Positions 1 through 9,202 of a stretch of DNA of 64,000 bases are shown one piece after another. Both the position numbers and the translations under genes were made by a program. Source of the DNA: Arthrobacter methylotrophus (GTDB lineage: Bacteria > Actinomycetota > Actinomycetes > Actinomycetales > Micrococcaceae); contig NZ_BAABED010000001.1 of NCBI RefSeq assembly GCF_039539965.1, positions 992,001 to 1,056,000 on the forward strand. The letters run 5' to 3'. Every line of letters begins with the position of its first letter. Position 1 is the first letter of the stretch. The notes under the pieces are model-generated. The model was not told the DNA's origin. It saw only the letters and a program-made list of their open reading frames with translations, and did not search any database.

Positions 1-52
1 AGTTGATCTGAAGCTGTTCGGCGACATCAGCCAAGGTGAGGAATCGGGGCAT
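1..52 (-). CDS. Helix-turn-helix (excisionase/BldC-like) protein, N-terminal fragment
   Basis: Only the first 17 codons lie in the window, reading MPRFLTLADVAEQLQIN from an ATG at 52. An AGGAGG-like ribosome site lies a few bases upstream. The LTLADVAEQL pattern is typical of the first helix of small MerR/excisionase-like DNA-binding proteins (HTH_17 type, including BldC). It is divergent from the SAF-domain gene at 201. The family call rests on a short stretch and the rest of the gene is outside the window. Confidence 0.7.
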   Translation of the reverse strand, partial: MPRFLTLADVAEQLQIN

Positions 53-200
53 TCCTCCATTTTGCCACTGTTCAGCGCTCTTGTTGAGGTTATCCACAGT
101 TTGGCGTGATTTGTCTAACTTCACTTTCGGAAGCTCCATCGATTCAGTGAGAATGAGGGCGGCTGAATCACCGCCGTCGGACTATGCAATGGGGAGCAAA

Positions 201-845
201 ATGAGTGTGGCTACCGCGGCCGCTGCAGCGCGGCTCAAGAAACCATCATGGAAGGACCCGCGTCTCTTGGTGGGGATTCTCCTGGTCTTGGCGTCGTTGG
301 CCGGGGTCATCGCCCTCGTAGGATCCGCCGACCACACCGTCCAGGTCTATGCGGCACGCGAATCGATTGCCGTAGGCCAGCAAGTCAACAAAGACGATCT
401 CGCCATCGTCAAGGTGCGGCTTGACGACGTCGAGCCCAGCTATGTAACCGTGGAGGACGGTCTGCCTGAAGGAAGGGTTGCAGTCCAAAGAATTGCCAAG
501 AACCAGCTGGTTCCGCAGGAAAGCCTCGGAGCCGCCGATGCCTTGAACCGCAAACCGGTAGCGATCTCGATACAGGAATCGCTGCCTTCCCAAGTCGTGG
601 CAGGATCCCGGGTTGACGTTTGGGTGGCAAATCCCGACGCGCGCAACGGTTTCGACGCTCCACACCTGCTGCTGCCCGGTGCGGAAATCGCCCAGGTCAC
701 CGAGGGTGCTTCCACACTCGGAGCTTCGAAGGAGAAGGTAGTGCTGGTCCTAGTGACCGATGATCAGATGCCGAAACTTCTTGGTGCCCAGGCAAACAAA
801 GCGAAGATCGCGGTGGTCTGGAACCCGGGCGGTGCCGGCAAGTGA
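201..845 (+). CDS. SAF-domain membrane-anchored protein (CpaB/RcpC-like)
   Basis: A 214-residue protein starting at the ATG at 201, preceded by GGGGAG; an ATG at 189 is an alternative, and the longer open frame back to 36 has no ribosome site. A cytoplasmic N-terminus is followed by one membrane helix (about residues 24-42). A SAF domain follows (about 48-115, YAARESIAVGQQV...), as found in CpaB/RcpC and FlgA. The CpaB family helps assemble Flp/Tad pili in the envelope. Its stop overlaps the GTG of the CpaE-like ATPase by 4 bases (GTGA), so the two are translationally coupled, which supports a pilus role although the main Tad operon is 39 kb away. Confidence 0.75.
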   Translation: MSVATAAAAARLKKPSWKDPRLLVGILLVLASLAGVIALVGSADHTVQVYAARESIAVGQQVNKDDLAIVKVRLDDVEPSYVTVEDGLPEGRVAVQRIAKNQLVPQESLGAADALNRKPVAISIQESLPSQVVAGSRVDVWVANPDARNGFDAPHLLLPGAEIAQVTEGASTLGASKEKVVLVLVTDDQMPKLLGAQANKAKIAVVWNPGGAGK

Positions 846-2155
846 GTATTCCCGTAGTCACGGTCGGGCAATCCGAGGAAGACTTGGTCGGGGGACTCGA
901 ACGGCTCCACGGGCCGGTGACCATTGTGCGCCGGTGCGGCGAACTCGCCGAACTCCTGGCCGCCTGCCAGGGCGGCCTCGCTCGGGCGGCGGTCATAGCC
1001 GAAGGGGCTGAGGAGCTGACTGCATCGCTTGTCCATCGGCTGGCGGCAGTCGGAGTCTCCATTATTGCCTTGAGCGACGATTCTGCGGAATCAGCCCGGT
1101 TGGACAGTATCGGTGTCGTGACAGCATCTCTGGATGTTGATTCGGCAACGCTGGCCTCGCAGATCTCGGATGCCGTGCTCCAGCTGCCCGGGCAGGGAAG
1201 GCGGCGCGCCGAGCAACGGGACTCGGCGTTTGGGGACACCGCCGCAGACCTCCGTCCCCCCGATGTCGTGGAAGAAGCGGAGCGGGTTCCGGCGGGGACC
1301 GGCCGGATCGTTGCGGTCTGGGGGCCCATAGGAGCGCCGGGCCGCACACTTGTGGCTGTCAATATCGCCGCAGAGCTGGCGGCCGAAGGCAAGTCCGTAA
1401 TCCTCGTCGATGCGGACAGCTATGGGGCCAGCGTCGGCGCTTCGCTGGGTCTGCTGGACGAATCCTCCGGACTAGCGCAGTCTTGCCGATTGGCAGACCA
1501 AGGGATGCTGGAAACTGAGTCCCTCAAGCGGATCGCCGCGCCTGTCTTCACCAAGGCCGGCAGTTTCCGCGTTCTTAGCGGAATAACGCGTGCGGACCGG
1601 TGGACTGAGCTCCGGGCCACCGCTCTCTCCTTGGTACTCGAATACGCCAAGGAAATCGCTGAGGTCGTTGTGGTCGATGCAGGGTTCTGCCTTGAAGCCG
1701 ACGAGGAACTCAGCTTCGACAGCATGGCTCCCCGACGCAACGCCGCCACCCTCCGCAGCATCGAATTGGCGGACACGGTTTACGCAGTGGGCGCAGCAGA
1801 TGCCATCGGGGTTCCGCGGCTCGTTCGTGGCCTCGCAGAGCTTGAACGGTCCGTTCCGCAGGCGGCTCCCCAAGTGGTCCTGAACAAGGTCCGGGCAGCA
1901 TCCGCAGGGCGGTCACCCGAACGGGAGCTTCGCGAAGCATGGGAGCGGTACGGGCCCGGGCACGGTATCGAGGTGTTCCTTCCTGCAGACACAGAAGCCT
2001 GTGACGCTGCCTTGCTGGCCGGCGGTGTGCTCTTCGAAGTGGCGCCCGAATCCGCCCTGAGGCACGCGATAGCGAAAATGGTCTGTGCACCCGTCCATCA
2101 AAATCGCAAATCCTCTGTCATCTATTCCAGAGCACGGCGACGTCTAAAGCGTTAG
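842..2155 (+). CDS. CpaE/TadZ-like MinD-family ATPase
   Basis: A 437-residue protein with a GTG start overlapping the preceding stop. The N-terminal ~130 residues resemble a receiver-like domain. The second half is a ParA/MinD-type ATPase: a P-loop-like stretch GPIGAPGRT at about residue 160, then VILVDADSYGASVG near 185 and VVVVDAGF near 275. The P-loop has arginine where the catalytic lysine normally sits, as in atypical TadZ proteins. TadZ/CpaE places the Tad pilus machinery at a pole. It is coupled to the SAF gene and separated from tadA by unrelated genes. The fold is clear; the pilus role is inferred from the family and its partner. Confidence 0.75.
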   Translation: MSIPVVTVGQSEEDLVGGLERLHGPVTIVRRCGELAELLAACQGGLARAAVIAEGAEELTASLVHRLAAVGVSIIALSDDSAESARLDSIGVVTASLDVDSATLASQISDAVLQLPGQGRRRAEQRDSAFGDTAADLRPPDVVEEAERVPAGTGRIVAVWGPIGAPGRTLVAVNIAAELAAEGKSVILVDADSYGASVGASLGLLDESSGLAQSCRLADQGMLETESLKRIAAPVFTKAGSFRVLSGITRADRWTELRATALSLVLEYAKEIAEVVVVDAGFCLEADEELSFDSMAPRRNAATLRSIELADTVYAVGAADAIGVPRLVRGLAELERSVPQAAPQVVLNKVRAASAGRSPERELREAWERYGPGHGIEVFLPADTEACDAALLAGGVLFEVAPESALRHAIAKMVCAPVHQNRKSSVIYSRARRRLKR

Positions 2156-2158
2156 GCT
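2153..2158 (+). promoter_or_regulatory. Possible -10 box (TAGGCT) for the glutamate dehydrogenase gene
   Basis: TAGGCT overlaps the stop codon of the CpaE-like gene, 54 bases before the gdh ATG. The same hexamer sits directly before rmlB, the DHA2 transporter and glf in this window. No good -35 box is visible. Confidence 0.35.
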
Positions 2159-2212
2159 CGCCATGTGGGCTGCAAGGACGCAGCAATCAAGATGTGATGG
2201 AGGCGTTTGTCG

Positions 2213-5200
2213 ATGTCGTCAGGATCCAGCGTGGAGGATCGTTCCAAACCTGCAGTAGTCCGTGAAGGGTTCTTCGGAGACTACTACGAGCATCTCGCAG
2301 AGGAGGACGCCCGCAGATACGCTGGCGAGCAGCTGACCTTAAGAGCCGAGACGCACCGGGAGGTAGGAAAGAGCCGCAAACCGGGTACCGCGAACGTCGA
2401 GATGACCAACGAAGCGGATCGCAGCATTCTGTTCATCGTGACGGATGACATGCCGTTCCTCGTGGACTCGGTGAACGCCGAACTCGTACGCCAGCATTGC
2501 GCCATCCGGCTCGTGATGCACCCGCTCTTCGTGGTTTCGCGTGATCGCCTGACGGGCGATCTCTCCGCCATCGCCCGGGTGCCTTCCAACATCGGCATCT
2601 CAAGCGGCGACACCGCGGCAATGCCTAATGTCGCCCATCTGATCGCGCAGGGTGACAACGTTTCGCACATGGAGTCGTGGATCGCCGTCGAGGTTGACAG
2701 GGTGGCTGACGACTTCCAGAAGGAACTGGTGGAGGGAATCCACCGCGTCCTGAAGGACGTCCGTGCTGCCGTGGAAGACTGGCCCAGGATGCGCACCAAG
2801 GCCCTTGAGCTGGCATCCTCCTTGGACAAAGTGGCCCATCCCGACGACATCGCTGAGCTCAGGCAAGCACAGGACCTCCTGCACTGGTTGGACAACGGCA
2901 ACTTCACGTTCCTGGGTTACCGGGAATACGACCTCATCACCGAGAGCGGTGAAGACGTCCTTGAGCTGCGCGAAGAGAGCGGCTTGGGACTCTTGAGGGC
3001 CGGTGACCATCCGCACCAAATCCAACACCTCACCGACGCTGGACGCAGGAAGGCGCGCGAGAAGCGTGCCTTGGTTATCACCAAGGCCAACTCGCGGTCC
3101 ACCGTGCACCGCCCCGCGTACTTGGATTACATAGGCGTCAAGAGCTTTGATGTTGCGGGCAACGTCAACGGCGAGCGCCGCTTCATTGGCCTCTTCGCCA
3201 CTAGCGCGTACACCGGTTCAGTAAGGAACATTCCTATCGTCCGGGAAAAGGTCGACGCCGTGCTTCGCTCGGCCGGTTTCCCGCAGGACTCCCATTCCGG
3301 CAAAGACCTCGTTGGTATTCTCGAGACGTACCCCCGCGATGAACTCTTCCAGATCGAAACCGACGATCTGGCAGCAACAGCTTTGGGTATCCAACGGCTT
3401 CAGGAGAGACGGCGTACGAAGCTCTTCCTGCGTCCGGACATATACGGACGGTTCATGTCCGCCCTCGTCTACCTGCCCCGTGACCGCTACACCACCAATG
3501 TGCGGCAGCGTATTGAGCAGGAACTGCGGGAGACCTTCGAAGCCGAGAGCATCGACTACGAAGCACGGATCACGGAGTCGGCGCTCGCAAGGGTCTTCTT
3601 CCGAATCCGGCTGCCACGCGAGGCAGAACTGCGCGACGTCGACGCCGGTGAGCTGGAAAAGCGGCTCGTCCGGGCTTCGCGTTCTTGGGCGGAAGGAATT
3701 GCGGAGGTGCTTCGCGAGAACACCAGCGGCTTGGACGCCGAGCAACTGTCCCCCCTCTGGGCGGATGCATTCCCCGCTGGCTACCGCGTGGACTACGAAG
3801 TCGAGGACGCGCTTCAGGACATCGAGCGCTTCGAGAAGTACGGTGCCTCCGCCGATCGCGATGCCGTCGCGGTCCAGGCAACTCCCGGAGTGCACGTCTA
3901 CTTGCCCAGCGGCGCCGGTGAACTCCTTGAAGAGGATGCGCGTGTCAAGCTCTACCTTTTGGAGCCCAAGAGCCTGAGCCAGATCCTGCCCTACTTCCAC
4001 AATCTCGGCCTTGAGGTTCTGGACGAACGACCTTTCGAAATCGAGACGGCCGACCACCGGGACTTCTTCCTCTACGACCTTGGCCTGAAATACCCCGCCG
4101 GCGTCGACCCCGTGGCCACCGGCCAGCTTTTGGCAGACTCCTTCAGCGCTGCAGTGACAGGTTCGGTGGAATCCGACAGTTTCGATCGGCTGGTGCTCCG
4201 CGAGGGAATCCATTGGCGGCAAGTCGTCATGCTTCGTGCCTATGCGAAGTACATGCGCCAGATGGGGAACACCAACTCCTTCGAGTTCATTGCGGATACC
4301 CTTCTTGCCAACCCTGAGGTTGCCCGCGGGCTGATTGATCTCTTCGGGGCCCGCTTTGACCCTGCTTCCGCTGCTGGCACGCGGCCGGCCCGCCAGGAGA
4401 GCGCCCGAGCCACACTGGCCGAAGCGATTGACCAGGTGGCCACGCTCGATGCCGACCGGGTCCTGCGGACGTTCGTCAACCTCATCGAGTCCACGCTGCG
4501 CACGAACTACTTCCAAGACAAGTCGTATGTCAGCTTCAAGTTGGATCCGACCAAGATCGACGGCTTGCCGTTCCCGAGACCAAAGTTCGAAATCTGGGTC
4601 TACTCGCCCCGCGTTGAAGGCGTGCATTTGCGCTTCGGCAAGGTGGCCCGCGGCGGCCTGAGGTGGTCGGACCGTCGTGAAGACTTCCGGACCGAGATCC
4701 TTGGCCTGGTCAAGGCACAAACGGTCAAGAACGCGGTGATTGTGCCCACCGGCGCCAAGGGCGGGTTCTTCGCGAAGCAACTCCCGGATCCGGCAGTTGA
4801 TCGCGCAGCCTGGATGGCGGAAGGCATTGAGAGCTACAAGACCTTCATCCGCGGCCTGCTCGACCTCACCGACAACCTCGTGACCTCAGCAGACGGCGAG
4901 AAGATCGTGCCGCCGTCGGACGTTGTCCGCCAGGACGACGACGATTCCTACTTGGTGGTGGCTGCAGACAAGGGCACGGCGACGTTCTCGGACACTGCCA
5001 ACGGCCTCGCTGCCGAGTACGGATTCTGGTTGGGGGACGCGTTCGCGTCGGGTGGTTCCGTTGGCTACGACCACAAGGCCATGGGCATCACGGCCCGCGG
5101 CGCCTGGGAATCGGTCAGGCGCCACTTCAGCGAGCTGGACCTGGACACCCAGACCGAGGAATTTACCGTGGTTGGCGTCGGCGACATGTCCGGCGACGTG

Positions 5201-7066
5201 TTCGGTAACGGCATGCTGCTGTCCAAGCACATCCGTCTGCTGGCCGCCTTCGACCACCGCCACATCTTCCTGGATCCCACCCCGGATGCGGCTTCTTCCT
5301 TCGATGAGAGGCAGCGTCTCTTCGACCTGCCCCGCTCCTCCTGGGATGATTACGACCGGTCGCTCATCAGTGCAGGGGGCGGGGTCTTCCCGCGCCAGGT
5401 AAAGGTCATCCCGATCTCGCCACAGGTCCGCAGCGCCCTCGGCCTGCCGGATGGAACGGTTCAGCTGAGCCCGCCCGAACTTCTGCGGGCTGTCCTCCTC
5501 GCTCCGGCCGATCTCCTGTACAACGGCGGGATCGGAACGTACATCAAGGCCAGCACCGAGTCCCACACCGAGGTGGGGGACAAGGCAAACGACGGTATCC
5601 GTGTGAACGGTCGCGAGCTGCGCGTTAAGGTTGTCGGCGAAGGCGGCAACCTGGGAATGACCCAGCGCGGACGTATCGAGGCCGCACTGCAAGGAGTCAT
5701 CCTCAACACTGACGCAATCGACAATTCTGCCGGCGTAGACTGCTCCGACCATGAGGTCAACATCAAGATCTTCGTCGACCGTATGGTCGCCGCCGGGAAA
5801 CTTGATGCTTCCGAGCGCACATCATTCCTCGCCGACATGACCGACGAGGTCGGGCGCCTCGTGCTCGAAGACAACATCGATCAGAACATCCTGCTGCTCA
5901 ACGACCGCGCACGTGTCGCCGAATGGAGCCCGAGCTACGAACGCCTGATGGACTGGCTCGAGAAGTCGGCCGACCTCAAGCGGGACCTTGAAGCCTTGCC
6001 GACCACGGACACGCTTCGTGAGCGGCTGGAACAGGGCCAAGGCCTGACGTCTCCGGAGCTGTCGGTCCTTGCCGCCTACGCCAAGATCGAGTTGGGCTCG
6101 GCTTTGCGCGACAGCGACCTGGCTGACGATCCCTGGTTCCGCAAGACAATTCGCTCCTACTTCCCGAAGCAGCTCCGCGAACGGTTCGACGCCGAGCTGG
6201 ACACCCATCCCCTCCGTCGCGAGATCATCGCAACCGTGGTTGCCAACGACATGATCAACCTGGGTGGCATTACCTTCGCGTTCCGCACCATGGAGGAAAC
6301 CTCGGCCACCGAGGTTGCCGTAGCGAAGGCGTTCGTCGCCCTGCGGGAGATTTACGAACTCGACTCGATGGTGCAGGAGCTCAATGCCCTGCCGGCCTCG
6401 TTCCCGACGGAACACTGGAGCACCGTGCACCTCGACATCCGGAGACTGCTGGATCGTGCCGTTCGCTGGTTGCTGAGTCAGGGTAACGCCTCGAAGCCCA
6501 TCTCGGAGATCGTCGCGGAATTCAAGCCGATGATGGATCCGATGCGGGCCCGGGTGCTCGACTACCTGCGCGGCGGCGACAAGGAACGGGTGACTGCTTG
6601 GCTCGAGAAAGCGCGCGCTTGGGGCCTTCCCGAAACGCTCGCCCACCGCTGGGCCGAGCTTTTCGAGAGCTTCGTGCTCCTGGACATTGCCAAGATCGCG
6701 CAAAGCCGCGAGACCCGTGTGGAAGAGGTCAGCCACGTCTACTACACCGTGTTTGACCGCTTCCATGTTGATTCATTGCTTGAACGGATCACGGCACTCC
6801 CGCGGGATGACCGGTGGCGAGCACTTGCACGTGCGGCCCTGCGCGACGACCTCTACTCGACAGTGGCCGACATGACGACGTCGGTGCTCGAAACCACCGA
6901 CGCCGGGCTCGACGCCGAAGCCCGTTTGCGGGCTTGGGAAGGCCTCAATGCTGAGCAACTGGGGCGTGCGAAGAGCATGTTTGACGAGGTCAACGCTTTG
7001 GAGGCCGACGACATGGCTTCTCTGTCGGTAGCATTGAGACTCTTGAGGTCAATCGTTCGACGCTAG
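2213..7066 (+). CDS. gdh: NAD-specific glutamate dehydrogenase (large, GDH180 type)
   Basis: A 1,617-residue protein, about the usual length of the ~180-kDa class, which oxidises glutamate to 2-oxoglutarate and ammonia with NAD in the cytoplasm. The long N-terminal half carries ACT-like and regulatory regions. The catalytic region starts near residue 730 with RGGLRWSDRREDFRTE at about 814 and the substrate-lysine motif VPTGAKGGFF at about 843. A GDMSGDVFGNGML dinucleotide-fold stretch is near 990. The ATG at 2213 is preferred because GGAGG (2199-2203) is 9 bases away; the in-frame TTG at 2207 is too close to it. The PdtaS-like kinase gene follows 29 bases later. A single intact reading frame. 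Confidence 0.95.
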   Translation: MSSGSSVEDRSKPAVVREGFFGDYYEHLAEEDARRYAGEQLTLRAETHREVGKSRKPGTANVEMTNEADRSILFIVTDDMPFLVDSVNAELVRQHCAIRLVMHPLFVVSRDRLTGDLSAIARVPSNIGISSGDTAAMPNVAHLIAQGDNVSHMESWIAVEVDRVADDFQKELVEGIHRVLKDVRAAVEDWPRMRTKALELASSLDKVAHPDDIAELRQAQDLLHWLDNGNFTFLGYREYDLITESGEDVLELREESGLGLLRAGDHPHQIQHLTDAGRRKAREKRALVITKANSRSTVHRPAYLDYIGVKSFDVAGNVNGERRFIGLFATSAYTGSVRNIPIVREKVDAVLRSAGFPQDSHSGKDLVGILETYPRDELFQIETDDLAATALGIQRLQERRRTKLFLRPDIYGRFMSALVYLPRDRYTTNVRQRIEQELRETFEAESIDYEARITESALARVFFRIRLPREAELRDVDAGELEKRLVRASRSWAEGIAEVLRENTSGLDAEQLSPLWADAFPAGYRVDYEVEDALQDIERFEKYGASADRDAVAVQATPGVHVYLPSGAGELLEEDARVKLYLLEPKSLSQILPYFHNLGLEVLDERPFEIETADHRDFFLYDLGLKYPAGVDPVATGQLLADSFSAAVTGSVESDSFDRLVLREGIHWRQVVMLRAYAKYMRQMGNTNSFEFIADTLLANPEVARGLIDLFGARFDPASAAGTRPARQESARATLAEAIDQVATLDADRVLRTFVNLIESTLRTNYFQDKSYVSFKLDPTKIDGLPFPRPKFEIWVYSPRVEGVHLRFGKVARGGLRWSDRREDFRTEILGLVKAQTVKNAVIVPTGAKGGFFAKQLPDPAVDRAAWMAEGIESYKTFIRGLLDLTDNLVTSADGEKIVPPSDVVRQDDDDSYLVVAADKGTATFSDTANGLAAEYGFWLGDAFASGGSVGYDHKAMGITARGAWESVRRHFSELDLDTQTEEFTVVGVGDMSGDVFGNGMLLSKHIRLLAAFDHRHIFLDPTPDAASSFDERQRLFDLPRSSWDDYDRSLISAGGGVFPRQVKVIPISPQVRSALGLPDGTVQLSPPELLRAVLLAPADLLYNGGIGTYIKASTESHTEVGDKANDGIRVNGRELRVKVVGEGGNLGMTQRGRIEAALQGVILNTDAIDNSAGVDCSDHEVNIKIFVDRMVAAGKLDASERTSFLADMTDEVGRLVLEDNIDQNILLLNDRARVAEWSPSYERLMDWLEKSADLKRDLEALPTTDTLRERLEQGQGLTSPELSVLAAYAKIELGSALRDSDLADDPWFRKTIRSYFPKQLRERFDAELDTHPLRREIIATVVANDMINLGGITFAFRTMEETSATEVAVAKAFVALREIYELDSMVQELNALPASFPTEHWSTVHLDIRRLLDRAVRWLLSQGNASKPISEIVAEFKPMMDPMRARVLDYLRGGDKERVTAWLEKARAWGLPETLAHRWAELFESFVLLDIAKIAQSRETRVEEVSHVYYTVFDRFHVDSLLERITALPRDDRWRALARAALRDDLYSTVADMTTSVLETTDAGLDAEARLRAWEGLNAEQLGRAKSMFDEVNALEADDMASLSVALRLLRSIVRR

Positions 7067-7095
7067 GTTCAAGCCCGGCGTTATATGGAGGTGCA

Positions 7096-8565
7096 GTGGC
7101 AATCTTTACAGACCCCATCAGGGAGCACGCTGATTTCGGGCCTGGAGATGCCGAATGGCTGCACCTCCTGGTCGGCGACTGGCAGATGGTCGCCGACCTA
7201 GCGTTCGCGGACCTGGCCTTGTGGTTCCCGCATCCGGAATTCGGTTACATCGCGCTTGCACACGTCAGGCCATCGACGAGCCACACCGTGTTTCATGCGG
7301 ACTTCGTCGGAGAGGGCATCCGATCGGATTTGCAACCCATAGTCGACAAGGCGTGGTCCAGCCGTTCCATAGAACGCTCCAGTGAAACCAACTGGAGCAG
7401 CGACATGGCGCTGCGGGTTGAAGCAGTGCCCATGGTCCGGAACGGGCGGACACTGGCCGTCGTCACGTCGCACATGGATCTTTCCAGCTCACGGATGCCT
7501 TCCCGCCTGGAACTCACATACCGGCAATGCGCCTATGATCTGCTCCGGATGGGCACGTTGGGGTTGTGGCCGGACTTCGCCTCCCCGACGGGCTCCCGGC
7601 GCGGAGCTCCCCGGGTGGGTGACGGCCTGATCAGGCTCGACGCCGACGGCATCGTCCAGTACGCGAGTCCGAACGGCGTTTCCGCATTCCGCCGCCTCGG
7701 CGAGGTGGAGACCTTGGAAGGTCGATCCCTTGCGGAGGTAACCGCAGGACTCCTCAAAGACCGGCGCATGGTGGACGAGACTCTGCCCCTGGTAGTCACC
7801 GGCCGGATGCCGTGGCGGAGTGAGATTGAATCCCGTGGCGTGAGCTTGTCCTTGCGTGCAATTCCGTTGCGCGATGAAAAGAATCGCTTCGGCGCTTTGG
7901 TTTTGTGTCGCGACGTCTCCGAACTTCGTCGACGCGAGCTCGAGCTGGTGACCAAGGACGCTACGATTCGTGAAATTCACCACCGGGTCAAAAACAACCT
8001 GCAGACCGTGGCTGCTCTGCTGCGCATGCAGTCGCGACGCATGGTCAGCGATGAGGCGAAACAAGGCTTGGAACAGGCGATGCGGCGCGTCGCGACGATT
8101 GCGCTCGTGCACGAGACCCTCTCACAAGGCCTGACGCAAAGTGTCGATTTTGATGAACTGATCGGACGTCAGTTCCGGCTCTCGGCCGAAGTGGCGTCCC
8201 CTTCACAGCACGTGAGGACCGAGCGCGCAGGTCTGTTCGGTGAGTTGCCTAGCGATTTTGCCACACCCCTTGCCCTTGTCATCAACGAGCTCGTAACGAA
8301 TGCCGTCGAGCACGGCCTTGAAGGACGGGCGGGAACAGTATGGCTGATGGCCGATCGTTCGACGGGGGAGGGGGGCGACGAACTCCTGACGGTGACGATT
8401 GCCGATGATGGCGTCGGTCTGCCCGAGGGCTCGTACACAGAAGGTCTCGGCCTTCAGATTGTGCGGACGCTTGTCACGAGCGAGTTGGGTGGCACTATCA
8501 AGTGGAGGGCGCGCGATGGCGGAGGCACTGCCGTGGAGATCGTTCTGAACTTGGTGCGAACCTGA
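7096..8565 (+). CDS. pdtaS: PdtaS-like sensor histidine kinase (HisKA_2/HWE type)
   Basis: A 489-residue soluble kinase with a GTG start four bases after a GGAGG. An N-terminal GAF-like domain (about 1-150) is followed by a PAS-like domain (170-285, IRLDADGIVQYASPNGV). Next comes the phosphoacceptor EIHHRVKNNLQTVAALLRMQ (His about 295) and an HATPase domain with NELVTNAVEHG, ADDGVGLPEG and GLGLQIV. This is the architecture of mycobacterial PdtaS, which phosphorylates the antitermination regulator PdtaR. No PdtaR gene is present here. No membrane segment is seen, so it senses a cytosolic signal. Confidence 0.88.
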   Translation: MAIFTDPIREHADFGPGDAEWLHLLVGDWQMVADLAFADLALWFPHPEFGYIALAHVRPSTSHTVFHADFVGEGIRSDLQPIVDKAWSSRSIERSSETNWSSDMALRVEAVPMVRNGRTLAVVTSHMDLSSSRMPSRLELTYRQCAYDLLRMGTLGLWPDFASPTGSRRGAPRVGDGLIRLDADGIVQYASPNGVSAFRRLGEVETLEGRSLAEVTAGLLKDRRMVDETLPLVVTGRMPWRSEIESRGVSLSLRAIPLRDEKNRFGALVLCRDVSELRRRELELVTKDATIREIHHRVKNNLQTVAALLRMQSRRMVSDEAKQGLEQAMRRVATIALVHETLSQGLTQSVDFDELIGRQFRLSAEVASPSQHVRTERAGLFGELPSDFATPLALVINELVTNAVEHGLEGRAGTVWLMADRSTGEGGDELLTVTIADDGVGLPEGSYTEGLGLQIVRTLVTSELGGTIKWRARDGGGTAVEIVLNLVRT

Positions 8566-8633
8566 CGCCAAGTGCCTGCTCCCTGCTGTGTTACTACCCG
8601 TGATGAGACATACAGGGTTGGGATAGACACGGT

Positions 8634-8689
8634 TGGCACATACAAGGATGGCCCGGACCTTTCGGTCCGGGCCATCCTTGTATGTGCCA
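8634..8689. terminator. Bidirectional terminator with a perfect 26-bp stem
   Basis: The arms at 8634-8659 and 8664-8689 are perfect reverse complements separated by TTTC. It sits between the convergent pdtaS and whiB1 genes and would serve both. There is no long T-run, so stem strength would carry the function. Confidence 0.85.
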
Positions 8690-8725
8690 TTGCTGCGAGC
8701 GCTGGGTCCGATCGGCCGAGGGCGC

Positions 8726-8974
8726 TTAGGAAGCGCGGCGTGCGCGGGCCGCACGGCGCTTAAGCGCGCGACGCTCGTCTTCGCTCATGCCACCCCAGAC
8801 ACCTGCATCTTGGCCCGATTCAAGGGCCCACTGAAGGCAAGTGTCCACGACTGGACAGCGACGGCATACGCTCTTCGCTTCCTCGATCTGGAGAAGCGCA
8901 GGGCCGGTGTTGCCTACTGGGAAGAAAAGCTCCGGGTCCTTGTCAAGGCAGGCTGCGCGGTTACGCCAATCCAT
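8726..8974 (-). CDS. whiB1: WhiB-family iron-sulfur regulator, WhiB1 type
   Basis: An 82-residue protein with the four iron-sulfur cluster cysteines C9, C37, C40 and C46 (CxxC plus CxxxxxC), the GVWGG turn at 58-62 and a basic tail (RRALKRRAARARR) that binds DNA. Length and sequence (MDWR...PELFFPVGN) match WhiB1, an essential NO-sensitive [4Fe-4S] transcription factor in mycobacteria that works with the main sigma factor. It stands alone, with a strong terminator downstream. A CRP-type palindrome lies 42 bases upstream of the start, which fits known cAMP-CRP control of whiB1 in Mycobacterium tuberculosis. Confidence 0.93.
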   Translation of the reverse strand: MDWRNRAACLDKDPELFFPVGNTGPALLQIEEAKSVCRRCPVVDTCLQWALESGQDAGVWGGMSEDERRALKRRAARARRAS

Positions 8975-9015
8975 GCTGATCAGTCACTCCATTCGTGAGT
9001 ACTAGTTAAGCCTTT

Positions 9016-9031
9016 TGTGAAAATATTCACT
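9016..9031. promoter_or_regulatory. CRP/GlxR-type operator upstream of whiB1
   Basis: TGTGA-AAATAT-TCACT matches the CRP/GlxR consensus TGTGA-N6-TCACA except for the last base. It is 42 bases upstream of the whiB1 ATG in an AT-rich patch that is unusual for this window. In M. tuberculosis, Rv3676 (CRP) binds the whiB1 promoter, so the context supports a functional site. Confidence 0.65.
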
Positions 9032-9190
9032 AGAGGCTTCATAGGAAAGGGGACCCATTGGGCCCCCTTGGTCGTCTGAGTCAAGCGTGTCATGTTAACG
9101 CCATGTAAACAAGGGGTCCAAGCCTTTGAAATCGTGAGCGATGCATCACACCGAATACCGGTCCACTCGCAGGTATTCGACTATGTCGGG

Positions 9191-9196
9191 TAGGGT
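9191..9196 (+). promoter_or_regulatory. -10 box (TAGGGT) of a leaderless gene
   Basis: TAGGGT ends 6 bases before the GTG at 9203, so a transcript starting 6-7 bases downstream would begin at or next to the start codon. No ribosome site is seen. The pattern repeats elsewhere in this window. Confidence 0.5.
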
Positions 9197-9202
9197 GCCA
9201 GT

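Noticed and set aside
3218..4780. 520-codon minus-strand open frame inside gdh
   Set aside because: It is a shadow of the glutamate dehydrogenase frame; no ribosome site and no recognisable domain.
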